This document shows, piece after piece, positions 9,251-19,073 of a stretch of DNA of 64,000 nt. Origin of the DNA: Nostoc flagelliforme FACHB-838 (lineage in GTDB: Bacteria; Cyanobacteriota; Cyanobacteriia; Cyanobacteriales; Nostocaceae); assembly GCF_014698065.1 (NCBI RefSeq), contig NZ_JACJSI010000027.1, forward strand, positions 20,825-84,824, written 5' to 3'. Each line of letters opens with the position of its first letter. Within the stretch, counting starts at the first letter, position 1. The notes under the pieces are model-generated. The model did not search any database, had not been told where the DNA came from, and saw only the letters and a program-made list of their open reading frames with translations. Position numbers and translations under genes: made by a program.

Positions 9251-10024
9251 ATGCAGATAATCCGTCTTGAAGCACTCTCAGACAACTATATATTTTTACT
9301 GTACGATCGCAAACAAAATATTGCTGCTGTTGTCGATCCAGCTGAGGCTCAACCAGTATTAAAGAAACTGGCAGAATTAAAAGCTGAGTTGGTAGCGATT
9401 TTTAACACCCATCACCATAACGATCATGTGGGTGGTAATAAAGAGTTGATAGAACAATTCCCTCAAGCGATAGTTTATGGAGGAGCCGAGGATCGTGGTA
9501 GAATTCCCGGACAGCAGGTATTTTTGCAACAAAGTGATCGCGTTCAATTTGCAGACCGCATAGCTGAAGTTATCTTCGTTCCTGGGCATACCCGCGCTCA
9601 CATCGTTTACTACTTTCCTGCTGAAAAAGCTGGTGAGACAGGCGATTTGTTTTGCGGTGATACCTTATTTTCTGGCGGTTGCGGTCGTTTATTTGAAGGA
9701 ACACCGACCCAAATGGTGGACTCTTTAAGCAAACTGCGCTCTCTACCCGATGATACACGCGTTTGGTGTGCCCACGAATACACCTTAAAAAACCTGCAAT
9801 TTGCCTTAACTGTGGATAGTGATAACGCCGACTTACAAAAGCGCTTTAATGAAGTGAAGGCTTACCGTAGTCGAGGAGAAGCTACCATACCCTCGCTGCT
9901 AGGGGTGGAGAAGCGAACCAATCCCTTTTTACGTTGGGATGAGCCATCATTACAATTAACTGTTAAAAGTAGCGATGGAGTGCAAACCTTTACGCGTATA
10001 CGGGAAATGAGAAATAATTTTTAG
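9251..10024 (+). CDS. gloB: Hydroxyacylglutathione hydrolase (glyoxalase II)
   Basis: The 257-residue metallo-beta-lactamase-fold hydrolase has the metal motif [10 protein letters not shown] near residue 53, a further histidine in [13 protein letters not shown], the bridging aspartate in [15 protein letters not shown] and the last histidine in [10 protein letters not shown]. These are the complete glyoxalase II dinuclear site. The C-terminal helical glutathione-binding region is present, with K/R residues in [14 protein letters not shown]. It hydrolyses S-D-lactoylglutathione to D-lactate and glutathione, detoxifying methylglyoxal in the cytosol. The ATG at 9251 has a strong upstream GGGAGG. 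Length matches the family. It appears monocistronic. Confidence 0.93.
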   Translation: MQIIRLEALSDNYIFLLYDRKQNIAAVVDPAEAQPVLKKLAELKAELVAIFNTHHHNDHVGGNKELIEQFPQAIVYGGAEDRGRIPGQQVFLQQSDRVQFADRIAEVIFVPGHTRAHIVYYFPAEKAGETGDLFCGDTLFSGGCGRLFEGTPTQMVDSLSKLRSLPDDTRVWCAHEYTLKNLQFALTVDSDNADLQKRFNEVKAYRSRGEATIPSLLGVEKRTNPFLRWDEPSLQLTVKSSDGVQTFTRIREMRNNF

Positions 10025-10257
10025 TCATTTGTCATTAATTATTCTTCCCCAGCTTCCCCTGCCTCCTTTGCTCACTTATTCCCCCAATCCTCATCTCCCC
10101 AACTTTCTAGCGCTAATAGTTGCGATCGCACCCTTCCTTTCGCTAGGATCTGTAAGCTTTAGGGTATTAGGCCAAGAAGCTTGGAATACAGCACTGACAT
10201 TGTGAGCTTCTTACCTAAACCCAAATTAATCAGATTTTACAGGAAAAACGAAAAACG

Positions 10258-10716
10258 ATGGCGAAACGTGTGCAGTTAGTTTTAAATCAGGATATCAGTA
10301 AGCTGGGAAAATCTGGCGACTTAGTGGAAGTCGCTCCTGGCTACGCTCGTAATTATCTGATTCCCCAAAAATTGGCAACCAATGCCACCCCTGGGATTCT
10401 CAAGCAAGTAGAACGCCGTCGGGAGCAAGAACGTCAACGGCAATTAGAACTTAGACAACAAGCTATTGAGCAAAAAGAATCTTTAGAAAAAATTAGCAGC
10501 TTGACAATTGCCAAGCCAGTTGGTGAAAACGAAGCAATTTTTGGTACTATCACCACCCAAGATGTTGTAGATGCAATTAAGGCAGCCACCGGTCAAGAAA
10601 TCGATCGGCGTGGGATTACCATCCCGGATATTAACCACCTTGGTACTTATCAAGCCGAAATTAAGCTGCATTCTGAAGTAGCGGCGCAAGTCAATATTCA
10701 AGTAGTTGCTAGTTAA
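10258..10716 (+). CDS. rplI: 50S ribosomal protein L9
   Basis: The 152-residue protein begins [20 protein letters not shown] and contains [20 protein letters not shown], the N-terminal L9 signature that binds 23S rRNA. A long connecting helix rich in charged residues follows, then a C-terminal domain ending in [17 protein letters not shown]. This is the standard two-domain L9. The length is normal. It lies just upstream of dnaB on the same strand, a pairing commonly conserved in bacteria, with a 129-bp gap that holds a perfect palindrome. The start is unambiguous because the N-terminus is conserved. Confidence 0.96.
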   Translation: MAKRVQLVLNQDISKLGKSGDLVEVAPGYARNYLIPQKLATNATPGILKQVERRREQERQRQLELRQQAIEQKESLEKISSLTIAKPVGENEAIFGTITTQDVVDAIKAATGQEIDRRGITIPDINHLGTYQAEIKLHSEVAAQVNIQVVAS

Positions 10717-10795
10717 CTCAGGAGGGGGATGCAGGCATGGGGGGAGCAAAGGAACTAAAAGTGAATTAATAACTCCTAACTCCTAACTCCTGTAC

Positions 10796-10815
10796 AGACG
10801 CGATTAATCGCGTCT
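10796..10815. repeat. Perfect 20-bp palindrome (AGACGCGATTAATCGCGTCT)
   Basis: A perfect 20-bp palindrome lies between rplI and dnaB, just after short TAACTCC direct repeats. It has no T-run, so it is not a clear intrinsic terminator. The sequence type (acgcgatNNatcgcgt) is one of the short dispersed palindromes that recur in Nostoc-like genomes. Confidence 0.75.
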
Positions 10816-10845
10816 ACTAGCAAAATATCAAAACTAAAATCGTTT

Positions 10846-12207
10846 ATGGCTGAAGAACGAAATTTTCAAGGCGATGGTAACGATGCCTACGACGGTAAAC
10901 TACGCCTCCCCCCACAAAATATTGAGGCGGAAGAAGCGATTTTGGGGGGTATTTTGCTAGATCCAGAAGCGATTAGTCGAGTTAGCGATCGCCTCCTTCC
11001 CGAAGCCTTTTACATTAGCGCTCACAAAGATATTTATCAAGCTGCTGTGAGGCTCCACACTCAAGGTAAACCCACAGACTTACTCTCAGTCACAAGTTGG
11101 CTGACTGACCACGATTTGCTAGCCCGCATTGGTGGTAGAAATAAATTAGCAACTCTGGTAGACCGTACAGTGTCAGCTGTGAATATTGACGCCTTAGCAG
11201 GGTTAGTTATGGAAAAATACCTGCGGCGACAGTTAATTAAAGCTGGCAATGAAATTGTACATCTTGGTTACGAAACAGAAACCGAGTTACCACAAGTTTT
11301 AGATCAAGCAGAACAGAAAGTATTTGGTGTTACTCAAGAGCGTCCTCAATCAGGTTTAGTGCACATTTCTGATACTCTAATTAATAATTTTCAAGATATT
11401 GAGGATCGAAATCAAGGCATCGCCTTACCAGGTATTCCCTGCGGATTTTATGATTTAGATGCTATGACCAGCGGCTTTCAGCGTTCTGATTTGATTATTG
11501 TCGCTGGCAGACCATCAATGGGGAAAACAGCATTTTGCTTAAACCTTGCTCATAATATTGCCGCTTCTTATAAATTACCAGTTGCTTTTTTCAGTTTGGA
11601 AATGTCAAAAGAGCAACTGACGCAACGGCTATTAGCTAGCGAAGCGCAAATTGAAAGTAGTTATTTGCGAACTGGCCGCCTCAGTCAAACACAATGGGAA
11701 CCTTTAAGCCGTGCTATTGGTATCCTTTCCGAGATGCCAATTTATATTGATGACACGCCAAATATTACAGTTACACAAATGCGTAGTCAGTCAAGAAGAC
11801 TGCAAGCTGAAATTGGAACTGAATTAGGATTAATTGTAATAGATTACCTGCAATTGATGGAAGGAGCAGGTGATAATCGCGTACAAGAATTATCAAAAAT
11901 TACGCGTCAACTTAAAGGTTTAGCGCGTGAATTATCTGTACCAGTTATTGCTTTATCTCAGTTAAGCCGAGGAGTGGAAGCACGTACTAATAAACGCCCG
12001 ATGTTATCTGATTTGAGAGAATCAGGTTCTATCGAACAAGACGCCGATTTAGTAATAATGTTATACCGCGACGAGTACTACTCTCCCGATACTCCCGATC
12101 GCGGCATTGCAGAAGTAATTATAGCTAAACACCGCAACGGCCCTACAGGGACTGCGAAACTTTTGTTTAATCCTCAGTTTACAAAGTTTCAAAATTTAAA
12201 AATTTAG
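10846..12207 (+). CDS. dnaB: Replicative DNA helicase DnaB
   Basis: The 453-residue protein has the DnaB N-terminal domain (PPQNIEAEEAILGGILLDPE) and the RecA-like C-terminal motor. The motor shows Walker A GRPSMGKTAF near residue 223, Walker B LIVIDYLQLM near residue 329, and the arginine-finger and H4 region RPMLSDLRESGSIEQDADL near residue 387. It unwinds DNA ahead of the replication fork as a hexamer, loaded with DnaG primase. Some cyanobacterial DnaB proteins carry inteins; this one is uninterrupted at the Walker A and DnaB motifs. It probably shares a transcript with rplI. Confidence 0.96.
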   Translation: MAEERNFQGDGNDAYDGKLRLPPQNIEAEEAILGGILLDPEAISRVSDRLLPEAFYISAHKDIYQAAVRLHTQGKPTDLLSVTSWLTDHDLLARIGGRNKLATLVDRTVSAVNIDALAGLVMEKYLRRQLIKAGNEIVHLGYETETELPQVLDQAEQKVFGVTQERPQSGLVHISDTLINNFQDIEDRNQGIALPGIPCGFYDLDAMTSGFQRSDLIIVAGRPSMGKTAFCLNLAHNIAASYKLPVAFFSLEMSKEQLTQRLLASEAQIESSYLRTGRLSQTQWEPLSRAIGILSEMPIYIDDTPNITVTQMRSQSRRLQAEIGTELGLIVIDYLQLMEGAGDNRVQELSKITRQLKGLARELSVPVIALSQLSRGVEARTNKRPMLSDLRESGSIEQDADLVIMLYRDEYYSPDTPDRGIAEVIIAKHRNGPTGTAKLLFNPQFTKFQNLKI

Positions 12208-12261
12208 CCCTTGAATTGGGAACTGGGGATTGGCGGAAACCAATACCCAATGCCCCAATCT

Positions 12262-12783
12262 TTATTTAACTCCCAGCAATTCCACTTCAAAAATTAGAGT
12301 TGCATTGGGTGGAATCACGCCACCAGCACCACGAGCGCCATAGCCTAACTCAGAGGGGATGATTAACTGACGAAGACCGCCTACTTTCATGGTGCTAAGT
12401 CCTTCATCCCAACCTTTGATTACCTGTCCAGCGCCAATTTTAAAGCTGAAGGGTTGACCGCGATCGCGTGAACTATCAAACTGAGTACCATTTTCTAAAG
12501 TGCCGACATAGTGAACTTCAACCGTTTGTCCAGGTTTAGGAGTCGCCCCAGTCCCCTCTTTTAACTCGACATACTTTAATCCAGAGGGGGTAGTTACGGC
12601 ATTAGCATCAGACATAGTATTACTCGCAATTAAGATATTGTTTTCAGTTACAGTTGTGGACGCTGGCGGCGTTTGGGTTAACTCGGCAGCAATGGCAGTA
12701 TTCTGTTTACTGCCTACTTGGCCGACAACCAAAAGCACAACACACGCCAGCATGAACGCCACACTGAGGAAAATTGGTTTCAA
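12262..12783 (-). CDS. FKBP-type peptidyl-prolyl cis-trans isomerase, exported
   Basis: The 173-residue protein starts with a hydrophobic signal segment ([18 protein letters not shown]) followed by a low-complexity linker. A complete FKBP domain covers about residues 66-173: [57 protein letters not shown] and [13 protein letters not shown]. It should catalyse proline isomerisation in the thylakoid lumen or periplasm. A cysteine in the hydrophobic segment makes lipoprotein processing possible, but the lipobox is not convincing. It is convergent with dnaB. Confidence 0.92.
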   Translation of the reverse strand: MKPIFLSVAFMLACVVLLVVGQVGSKQNTAIAAELTQTPPASTTVTENNILIASNTMSDANAVTTPSGLKYVELKEGTGATPKPGQTVEVHYVGTLENGTQFDSSRDRGQPFSFKIGAGQVIKGWDEGLSTMKVGGLRQLIIPSELGYGARGAGGVIPPNATLIFEVELLGVK

Positions 12784-12861
12784 AATCAGTTCTCCTTACT
12801 TAGGTATCCTGGAAAAAAAATTACCAACAGGACACATTTAGTTTAAATCAGAAAGGGCATT

Positions 12862-13188
12862 CTAACGCCAAAGCTTATTTTCTAAATCGCGCAATTGCCG
12901 CTCTAAACGGTCAATTCTACCCCTCAGTTCGTCCACTTCTGACTGGCGAGCCACCCCCAAATCCTGCATCATATTTCGCATTTGGCGTTGCATTTGCACA
13001 TCAAAGTTCCCCTGCTCCGACTTTAACTGCTGGGCAATATCATCTATTACTGCCTTGGCTTGCTCAGGATTGAGCTTACCGTCTTTGACTAAATCATCGC
13101 TGACTTGCCGCAGTTTTTCTGCGACTATAGACGTTGTGCCAAGACCCACCATCATTAACTGTTGCAACCAGTTGTTATTGTTGTCCAT
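12862..13188 (-). CDS. Phasin-like coiled-coil protein
   Basis: This 108-residue, highly charged protein has an N-terminal amphipathic segment (WLQQLMMVGLGTTSIVAEKL). It ends in a heptad-rich coiled coil (DELRGRIDRLERQLRDLENK). The layout and ending resemble phasin or PhaF-type polyhydroxyalkanoate granule proteins, although no PHA synthesis gene is nearby and the match is by overall pattern. Oligomerisation through the C-terminal coiled coil is likely. It lies 79 bp from the FKBP gene on the same strand and could be cotranscribed with it. Confidence 0.65.
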   Translation of the reverse strand: MDNNNNWLQQLMMVGLGTTSIVAEKLRQVSDDLVKDGKLNPEQAKAVIDDIAQQLKSEQGNFDVQMQRQMRNMMQDLGVARQSEVDELRGRIDRLERQLRDLENKLWR

Positions 13189-13527
13189 ACTCCCTTCCTC
13201 TTACTTATTAACCAGCCGGCTCTTCCTGCTGAGTGTAGGCAATCAAGCTTCTTAAAGCGTAGTTCTTCTAGCCTACATCTCTATTTTGGCAAATTGGCAA
13301 GCACAAGGATAAGGATCAAAGGTCGTGATTATACAACTCCTCAAGTTTAAGGTTGCCCGAATTTACCTAATTTGCGATGTTAAAGGCAATTCCCTATAAG
13401 TTACAAAGCTCACACTCACCTCTGGCGGTGAATGTGAGTAGTTCATGGGAAGATTTTATCTAGAAGGAGGCACAAATTAGGATAATAGCGATCGCTGAAT
13501 ATCTAAGATTGATCGTTAAAGAAGAAG

Positions 13528-13938
13528 TTAAATTTGTGTACGCCATTTTTGAAAAGCGATCTCGTAATCCTCTGATTTACTCTGATAAACACTCCACCAA
13601 TGAAAAAATATTCCTAATCCCCATCCTAATACTGGGAAAATAGCCCAAAAATAACTAGGACTAGTGATTAAATTTAAGAGAATGAGGAATAAATTTACCG
13701 CTAGGAAAGAAACAAAGTTTGACCAAAAAGCTCTACGTCGGAAAGTATTAAATCTGTGCCGGTAACGTTCCTCTTCTTGTTGAGCCAACCACTTTTGTTC
13801 AGTTGTTTCCAAAATATTAGAAGAAATGCCTAACTCAGATGCCATTTCTAAAAGCTGTTCTCGTGAAAATTCACCTTTGTCTTTACGAGCAAGTGCTTTT
13901 TGCAGAATTTGTTCTATATCTTCTGAATCGTAAGTCAT
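13528..13938 (-). CDS. 2TM-domain membrane protein
   Basis: The 136-residue protein has a soluble N-terminal part that reads like a short helical regulatory segment (FSREQLLEMASELGISSNIL). Two hydrophobic helices follow at about residues 73-90 (FVSFLAVNLFLILLNLI) and 95-112 (YFWAIFPVLGWGLGIFFHWW), separated by a short loop. This fits the 2TM domain family found in bacterial small membrane proteins and some kinases. The C-terminus carries a basic tail. Function unknown. It is monocistronic, with both neighbours more than 300 bp away. Confidence 0.7.
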   Translation of the reverse strand: MTYDSEDIEQILQKALARKDKGEFSREQLLEMASELGISSNILETTEQKWLAQQEEERYRHRFNTFRRRAFWSNFVSFLAVNLFLILLNLITSPSYFWAIFPVLGWGLGIFFHWWSVYQSKSEDYEIAFQKWRTQI

Positions 13939-14359
13939 TTTAACTACCTTATAAGTTTGTGTGTAAATGCGCCTTTGATTTACGAAATTATCGATCCGCT
14001 TCGTTCAATTCAATTAGCAAATGCATCCACATTTTGCACCCAATACTTAGTGATATTCACAACATTATTATTTTCTCACAATTGATTTAGGACTACTGTA
14101 TTTGTCAATACCTCTATAATTGCTTTGATGAGTGCGATCACTCTTATGACTCTTTTGAATTACCAAAAATATTAAATTTAATGGAAGATTTAAGATATCA
14201 AGAGCGGTATACGCTACTTAGTAGTCGAGCAAGCTAACGAAAGTCAAGTTACCTTGACAGAGTACTAGAAAGTCGGTCAAGTTTAATTTGATAGGTTCGT
14301 AGTTTGTGCTTTAGCGCTAAAGCACGAACCACGAACAATCCACACCCCTCAATTATTTC
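13939..14359. other. Intergenic region with a 20-bp palindrome at 14306-14325
   Basis: About 420 bp lie between divergent genes. A perfect palindrome GTGCTTTAGCGCTAAAGCAC spans 14306-14325. It is flanked by GGTTCGT on the left and an inverted ACGAACC on the right, giving a larger imperfect hairpin of about 40 bases. It lies about 50 bp before the ParA-like gene and could be an operator or a dispersed repeat. No ORF is convincing here. Confidence 0.6.
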
Positions 14360-14374
14360 TTGACAGACCAATCG

Positions 14375-15289
14375 ATGGGAATGCGTCAACAGAGGACTCA
14401 ATCAATGGGATATGTAATTGCTACTGCAAATATGAAAGGTGGTGTTGGTAAAACCACTCTCACCGTCAACTTAGCTACCTGTCTAGCTAAAAATCATGGC
14501 AAGCGGGTGCTTGTCCTTGATTTAGACAGCCAAATTAGCGCCACACTCAGTTTGATGTCGCCTTTAGATTTTGCCAAACGTCGTAAACAAAGTAAGACAT
14601 TTAGGTATCTAATAGACGAAGTTATTAATCCAGTTCCACAAGCAAAACTCACAATTCAGGATATTATTCAATCCCAGGTTTGTAATCTTCCCGGGCTAGA
14701 TTTATTACCGGGAGATATTGATTTGTATGATGAATTTGTTGTTTCAGAAATGCTGCATCAACAAGCAACTGCTTTGGGTGAGCAAGACTTTGAAACAATT
14801 TGGAATCGCTTTGAAAGAGTTTTAGTAAATAACATCTTAAAGCCAATACGTCAAGAATATGACTTTATCCTTCTCGATTGTGCCCCTGGCTATAATCTAT
14901 TGACTCGTAGCGCTTTAGCTGCCAGCGATTTCTACATCCTTCCTGCTAAACCAGAACCCTTATCGGTAGTGGGTATTCAACTGCTAGAAAGACGGATTGC
15001 CCAATTAAAAGATAGTCATGGACATGAAACTAAGATAGATATAAAAATGCTAGGAATTGTATTTAGTATGTCCAGTGCTAACCTTCTCACTGGCAGATAT
15101 TACAAACAAGTAATGCATCGTGTTGTTGAAGATTTTGGCGTAGAAAAAATTTGTAAGGTGCAAATACCAGTTGATGTCAACGTTGCTAAGGCTGTTGATA
15201 GTTTTATGCCAGCTGTTTTAAATGCTCCTCAATCAGCAGGTTCAAAAGCTTTCTTTCAGTTAACTCAAGAGTTGTTGCAAAAGCTATAG
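14375..15289 (+). CDS. ParA-family ATPase (orphan)
   Basis: About 304 residues with a deviant Walker A MKGGVGKTTLTVNLA near the N-terminus, an A'-motif VLVLDLDSQISATLS, and a Walker B region FILLDCAPGYNLLTRSAL. The ending TQELLQKL is typical of ParA/Soj proteins. Such ATPases position plasmids, chromosomes or large complexes on the nucleoid. No parB gene and no obvious parS-like repeats are adjacent, so this is an orphan whose cargo is unknown. The frame also opens at a TTG at 14360; ATG codons at 14375, 14381 and 14405 are alternatives, none with a good ribosome site. The last places the conserved GYVIATANMKGG right at the start. Confidence 0.82.
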   Translation: MGMRQQRTQSMGYVIATANMKGGVGKTTLTVNLATCLAKNHGKRVLVLDLDSQISATLSLMSPLDFAKRRKQSKTFRYLIDEVINPVPQAKLTIQDIIQSQVCNLPGLDLLPGDIDLYDEFVVSEMLHQQATALGEQDFETIWNRFERVLVNNILKPIRQEYDFILLDCAPGYNLLTRSALAASDFYILPAKPEPLSVVGIQLLERRIAQLKDSHGHETKIDIKMLGIVFSMSSANLLTGRYYKQVMHRVVEDFGVEKICKVQIPVDVNVAKAVDSFMPAVLNAPQSAGSKAFFQLTQELLQKL

Positions 15290-15616
15290 CCTTACTTAAT
15301 CATTCATAACTAATACGATTTCCGACCTATTTAATAAGTCGGAAATCTGCAAATTGCTATGTTTATATATTTTTATAAAGGTTTGAATAAAAATAATTTA
15401 TACTACTAGTTATGATAAGCAAGCTACGTAAAAAAGCTCAAATCTTTAATTTAAAATTATTTATCAAGGAAAAATCTTTAGGCATGAGTTAGTCTAAAAT
15501 CTAAAATTCAGTAACAACTAAGTTATTCTTTTATAAAGTTCAGCAGTAATACTGAGGCTATAAACAGTGAGATTCAGCTATTGAGTGAAAAGGTCAGTAA
15601 ATCTCACTAAGAAACA
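15290..15616. other. Intergenic region without recognisable features
   Basis: About 327 bp of AT-rich sequence between the ParA-like gene and the permease-GGDEF-EAL gene. I see no gene, strong hairpin or repeat. A promoter for the downstream gene is expected but not assigned. Confidence 0.5.
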
Positions 15617-18600
15617 ATGGTTAATAACGATTCTGCACGAGCAGAGAACAATCAGCACTTGCTAATGCGCTTACCGCAGACCCTGAGTTATCTCGAAACC
15701 TGGGGCTTTGGTTTAACGGGTCATGTTGGATGGATTGGTACTGCCCCTATCATTCATGCAGCGTTAGGGCCTAAAGCAATCTTAGTTTGGTTTTTCGGTA
15801 CGATCATTTCCTTTTTACTTAACTTGCAGGTACAAAGTCTAGGTAGACACTGGTCAGATGTCGCAGGAGGTACACCAAACTACACCACAAGGCTATTAAA
15901 GAACTTTCCTGGCTTAGGGCGTTACGTAGCTTTAGGATACTTTTTTAGCTGGGCAGCAGCACCAGCTCTGTATGCGATTATTCTCACCAACCTAATTAAA
16001 GTCAATTTTGAAACATTAGGTATTTCTTGTCCAGAAACTTTCTTAAAAGTTTTATTTACAGCGATTCCTTTTATTTTGGCCTTCAGTGGCACTCGTGCTT
16101 TAGCTCTCCTGCATTTATTTTTTGTATTCCCAGCGATTTTATTACTGTTATTGTTTTGTGTTCAAGGCGTATTATGGTTAGCCTTTTCATCTGCTAGTTT
16201 TCAATTTTCCCCAACTAGCACACATAGCCTGAGTTTTGAAGAATGGGCAAAGTGGTTTTTTCTAGCTAGCTATTCAATTTATGCTTGTGAAACCACTTCT
16301 TCTTTTGTTGCTGATAGTCGTCACCCAAATAAAACTTTAAAGTTCTTAACTGTGGCTGCTTGGTTGATTCCTCTAGTGTTTTTAGGTGGTTCTTGGGTAT
16401 TAATGTGTTCGGCTCCAAATCCCACGATAGGTGACGATACATTCTTAAATTTGGTAGCGGCTTCTAAGCCTTTTTGGGGTAAATCTGCCCCCTTTCTAGC
16501 AACACTTCTAATCACTATATCTTGCCTTCTAAGTTCTGCTACGGCAGTTTCCAACTCTCCTCGGATGTTATACCAGCTTGCCTTAGACAGACAGATTTCT
16601 CCCATATTTGCATTAGTTTCTCGTCAAGGTGTTCTTGGCCCTGCTATTTTAGTTACCTTTCTACTCAGTTTACTTTGTCTAAATTTGGGAAATGTATCTC
16701 AACTTGTTACAGTAGCAGGCACCTGTTATCTTATGTCCATTATGGGACTACATCTGGGATTATGGCTATGTCGGGGCAAACCACACGTGTTATGGCCTTG
16801 GTGGTCACTTGGTTTCTTTTTGGTAGAAGCAGTAGTTCTTATAGTAGGAGGTTTAGCTTGGAATTGGAGAGATTTCTTAATAGGATTATTATTACCTATT
16901 ATTCTCATGAGCGCAGATGTAGCGTTACGTCGTTTAAGATTTGCGCCATTACACCCGAACTGGTGGACACAGCGTCATAATACTAACTCTAGTAGAAATA
17001 ACCCTGATTTTGTAGTATTACAAGTGATTGTTTTAGTATCATTAATTTGTACTACTGCCACAATTAGTTGGGTGATCCGCGATTTTTTAGATAGACATTC
17101 TACTAATCCTCAAAACTCTTTGCTGGCTATTCTCTTAGTGACGCTTTCTTTTACAGGAGTAGCGATCGCTTGCTGGACTACTTTACCACAAATTATTGCT
17201 ATTGATGAAGCACGCAAACAAGCAAGAAACCTATTTATTACTACTCTCGATACCGTTCCAGATACTGTTTTAGTCTTAGATGAAAACGGGACAATTTCTC
17301 AAACAAATGCTGCTGCTGAAGAATTATTTCAAACAAGTGTTCAGGAACTGCTTGGGCAAAACTTGAGTCAAATTCTGATATGCTATCACGGCAAACCAGA
17401 GCAATGGTCTATTAGAAGTGAGCAAACCTTAAAAACTAACCAAGGTTTACGAGTTGTTGAATCAACTATTTCACAACCATTTAATTCCCAGCTACGTGAG
17501 TATATTGTTATTATCCGTGACATAACTAAGCGGAAGCTAGCAGAGGAAGAATTAGGCCAGTACCGTTATCAACTTGAGCAGTTAGTGCTAGAACGCACTA
17601 TTGAGCTTATTAGACTTAATCAACAACTTCAACAAGACATTATCAAGCGTCAAGAAGCACAAGAACAATTACTACATAATAGCCTTCATGACGGGCTAAC
17701 TGGATTACCTAATCAACGATTATTTTTGGAGCGGGTGCAACAGGCAATAGAACATAGTAAACAGCAGAAGAATTATTTATTTGCCGTACTTTTCTTAGAC
17801 CTAGACCGCTTTAAAGTTGTTAATGACAGCCTTGGACATTTGTTGGGAAATCAACTTTTGATTGCAATTTCTCATCGGCTAAAGTCAATTCTACGAACCG
17901 GAGACATCGTTGCTCGTTTTGGCGGAGACGAGTTCACAATTTTAATCGAGGAAATTGAAGATATCAGCACCGCCATACACGTAGCCGAGCGAATTAAAAA
18001 GATTTTAGCTTCGCCATTTCAATTAAATGAGCATCGGGTATTTACTAATGTTAGTATTGGCATCGCTTTAAGCAAACCAGATTATGAGCAAGCAGCGCAG
18101 ATTCTACGCGATGCTGATGTGGCAATGTATTGTGCCAAAGCTCTTGGTAAGGCACGTTATGAAGTTTTTGATTCAAAGATGCACGAGGGTGCAGCTTTGC
18201 TCTTGGAGTTAGAAACTGCTTTACGTCATGCGTTGCTCAAGCAAGAAGAATTTCGCCTTGATTACCAGCCAATTATTTCACTAACAACTGGCAAAATTAT
18301 TGGATTTGAGGCACTGATACGTTGGTATCATCCAGAACGAGGGCTTATTTCCCCTGAAGATTTTATTCCTCTGGCGGAGGAAACTGGAATGATTGTTAGT
18401 ATCGGGCAATGGGTGCTTTATGAAGCCTGTCAGCAAATGCACTCATGGCATCAACAATTTCCTACCTCACTACCTCTGACAATTAGCGTAAATTTTTCTG
18501 GTAAACAAATCACGCAACCTGATGTGTTTCAAGAAGTTAAATATATTTTGCAGCAAACTGGACTGGAGCCAAGCTGTTTGAAATTGGAGATTACTGAAAC

Positions 18601-19000
18601 CTTGTTGATGGATAATTTTGAATTAGCTACTACTGTGCTTTCCCAATTAACAACACTGAATGTTGAGTTACACATGGATGATTTTGGTACTGGCTATTCG
18701 TCCTTGAGTTATCTGCACCGCCTACCAATCAAAACCATTAAGATTGATCGCTCTTTTGTCACCAGTATAGGTAGCCGAGGAGAAAATTTAGAAATTATTC
18801 GAGCAATCGTGACATTGGCTCATAATTTAAATATGTCTGTAACAGCAGAAGGGATAGAAACTGTAGAGCAATTAGCACAATTGAAGGCTTTACAATGTGA
18901 TTATGGACAAGGGTATTTTTTCTTACCACCTATGGGATGTGCAGAAGTAGAAATACTACTTGCTGCTAACTTGTGCGGAAAAAACTTTTTAAAGAGATAA
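15617..19000 (+). CDS. Amino-acid-permease-like membrane domain fused to PAS-GGDEF-EAL (c-di-GMP enzyme)
   Basis: This 1127-residue protein has an N-terminal APC-superfamily permease-like region (about residues 1-530, roughly 12-14 hydrophobic segments; WGFGLTGHVGWIGTAPIIHA is the helix-1 region). A PAS domain follows (about 540-650, DTVPDTVLVLDENGTISQTN), then a coiled linker. The diguanylate cyclase domain has an intact GGDEF at 769-773, and the phosphodiesterase domain an intact EAL at 898-900. The EAL domain also keeps ETLLMDN, DDFGTGYSSL and VTAEGIETVEQ, so both catalytic domains could be active. The permease-like region may act as a membrane sensor for an amino acid or amine, or as a real transporter coupled to c-di-GMP. 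Histidine decarboxylase lies convergently just downstream. Confidence 0.9.
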   Translation: MVNNDSARAENNQHLLMRLPQTLSYLETWGFGLTGHVGWIGTAPIIHAALGPKAILVWFFGTIISFLLNLQVQSLGRHWSDVAGGTPNYTTRLLKNFPGLGRYVALGYFFSWAAAPALYAIILTNLIKVNFETLGISCPETFLKVLFTAIPFILAFSGTRALALLHLFFVFPAILLLLLFCVQGVLWLAFSSASFQFSPTSTHSLSFEEWAKWFFLASYSIYACETTSSFVADSRHPNKTLKFLTVAAWLIPLVFLGGSWVLMCSAPNPTIGDDTFLNLVAASKPFWGKSAPFLATLLITISCLLSSATAVSNSPRMLYQLALDRQISPIFALVSRQGVLGPAILVTFLLSLLCLNLGNVSQLVTVAGTCYLMSIMGLHLGLWLCRGKPHVLWPWWSLGFFLVEAVVLIVGGLAWNWRDFLIGLLLPIILMSADVALRRLRFAPLHPNWWTQRHNTNSSRNNPDFVVLQVIVLVSLICTTATISWVIRDFLDRHSTNPQNSLLAILLVTLSFTGVAIACWTTLPQIIAIDEARKQARNLFITTLDTVPDTVLVLDENGTISQTNAAAEELFQTSVQELLGQNLSQILICYHGKPEQWSIRSEQTLKTNQGLRVVESTISQPFNSQLREYIVIIRDITKRKLAEEELGQYRYQLEQLVLERTIELIRLNQQLQQDIIKRQEAQEQLLHNSLHDGLTGLPNQRLFLERVQQAIEHSKQQKNYLFAVLFLDLDRFKVVNDSLGHLLGNQLLIAISHRLKSILRTGDIVARFGGDEFTILIEEIEDISTAIHVAERIKKILASPFQLNEHRVFTNVSIGIALSKPDYEQAAQILRDADVAMYCAKALGKARYEVFDSKMHEGAALLLELETALRHALLKQEEFRLDYQPIISLTTGKIIGFEALIRWYHPERGLISPEDFIPLAEETGMIVSIGQWVLYEACQQMHSWHQQFPTSLPLTISVNFSGKQITQPDVFQEVKYILQQTGLEPSCLKLEITETLLMDNFELATTVLSQLTTLNVELHMDDFGTGYSSLSYLHRLPIKTIKIDRSFVTSIGSRGENLEIIRAIVTLAHNLNMSVTAEGIETVEQLAQLKALQCDYGQGYFFLPPMGCAEVEILLAANLCGKNFLKR

Positions 19001-19073
19001 AATCTTGGGAGCAAATTTTGTTTAGAGAAACAGCTTCTAATATCAGGCAATTAATTTTGCTTGAACATTTACA

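Noticed and set aside
10846..12207. Possible intein in dnaB
   Set aside because: The Walker A and later motifs are continuous and the length is normal at 453 residues.
14360..14374. TTG start for the ParA-like gene
   Set aside because: It adds five residues with no ribosome site; ATG codons follow immediately.
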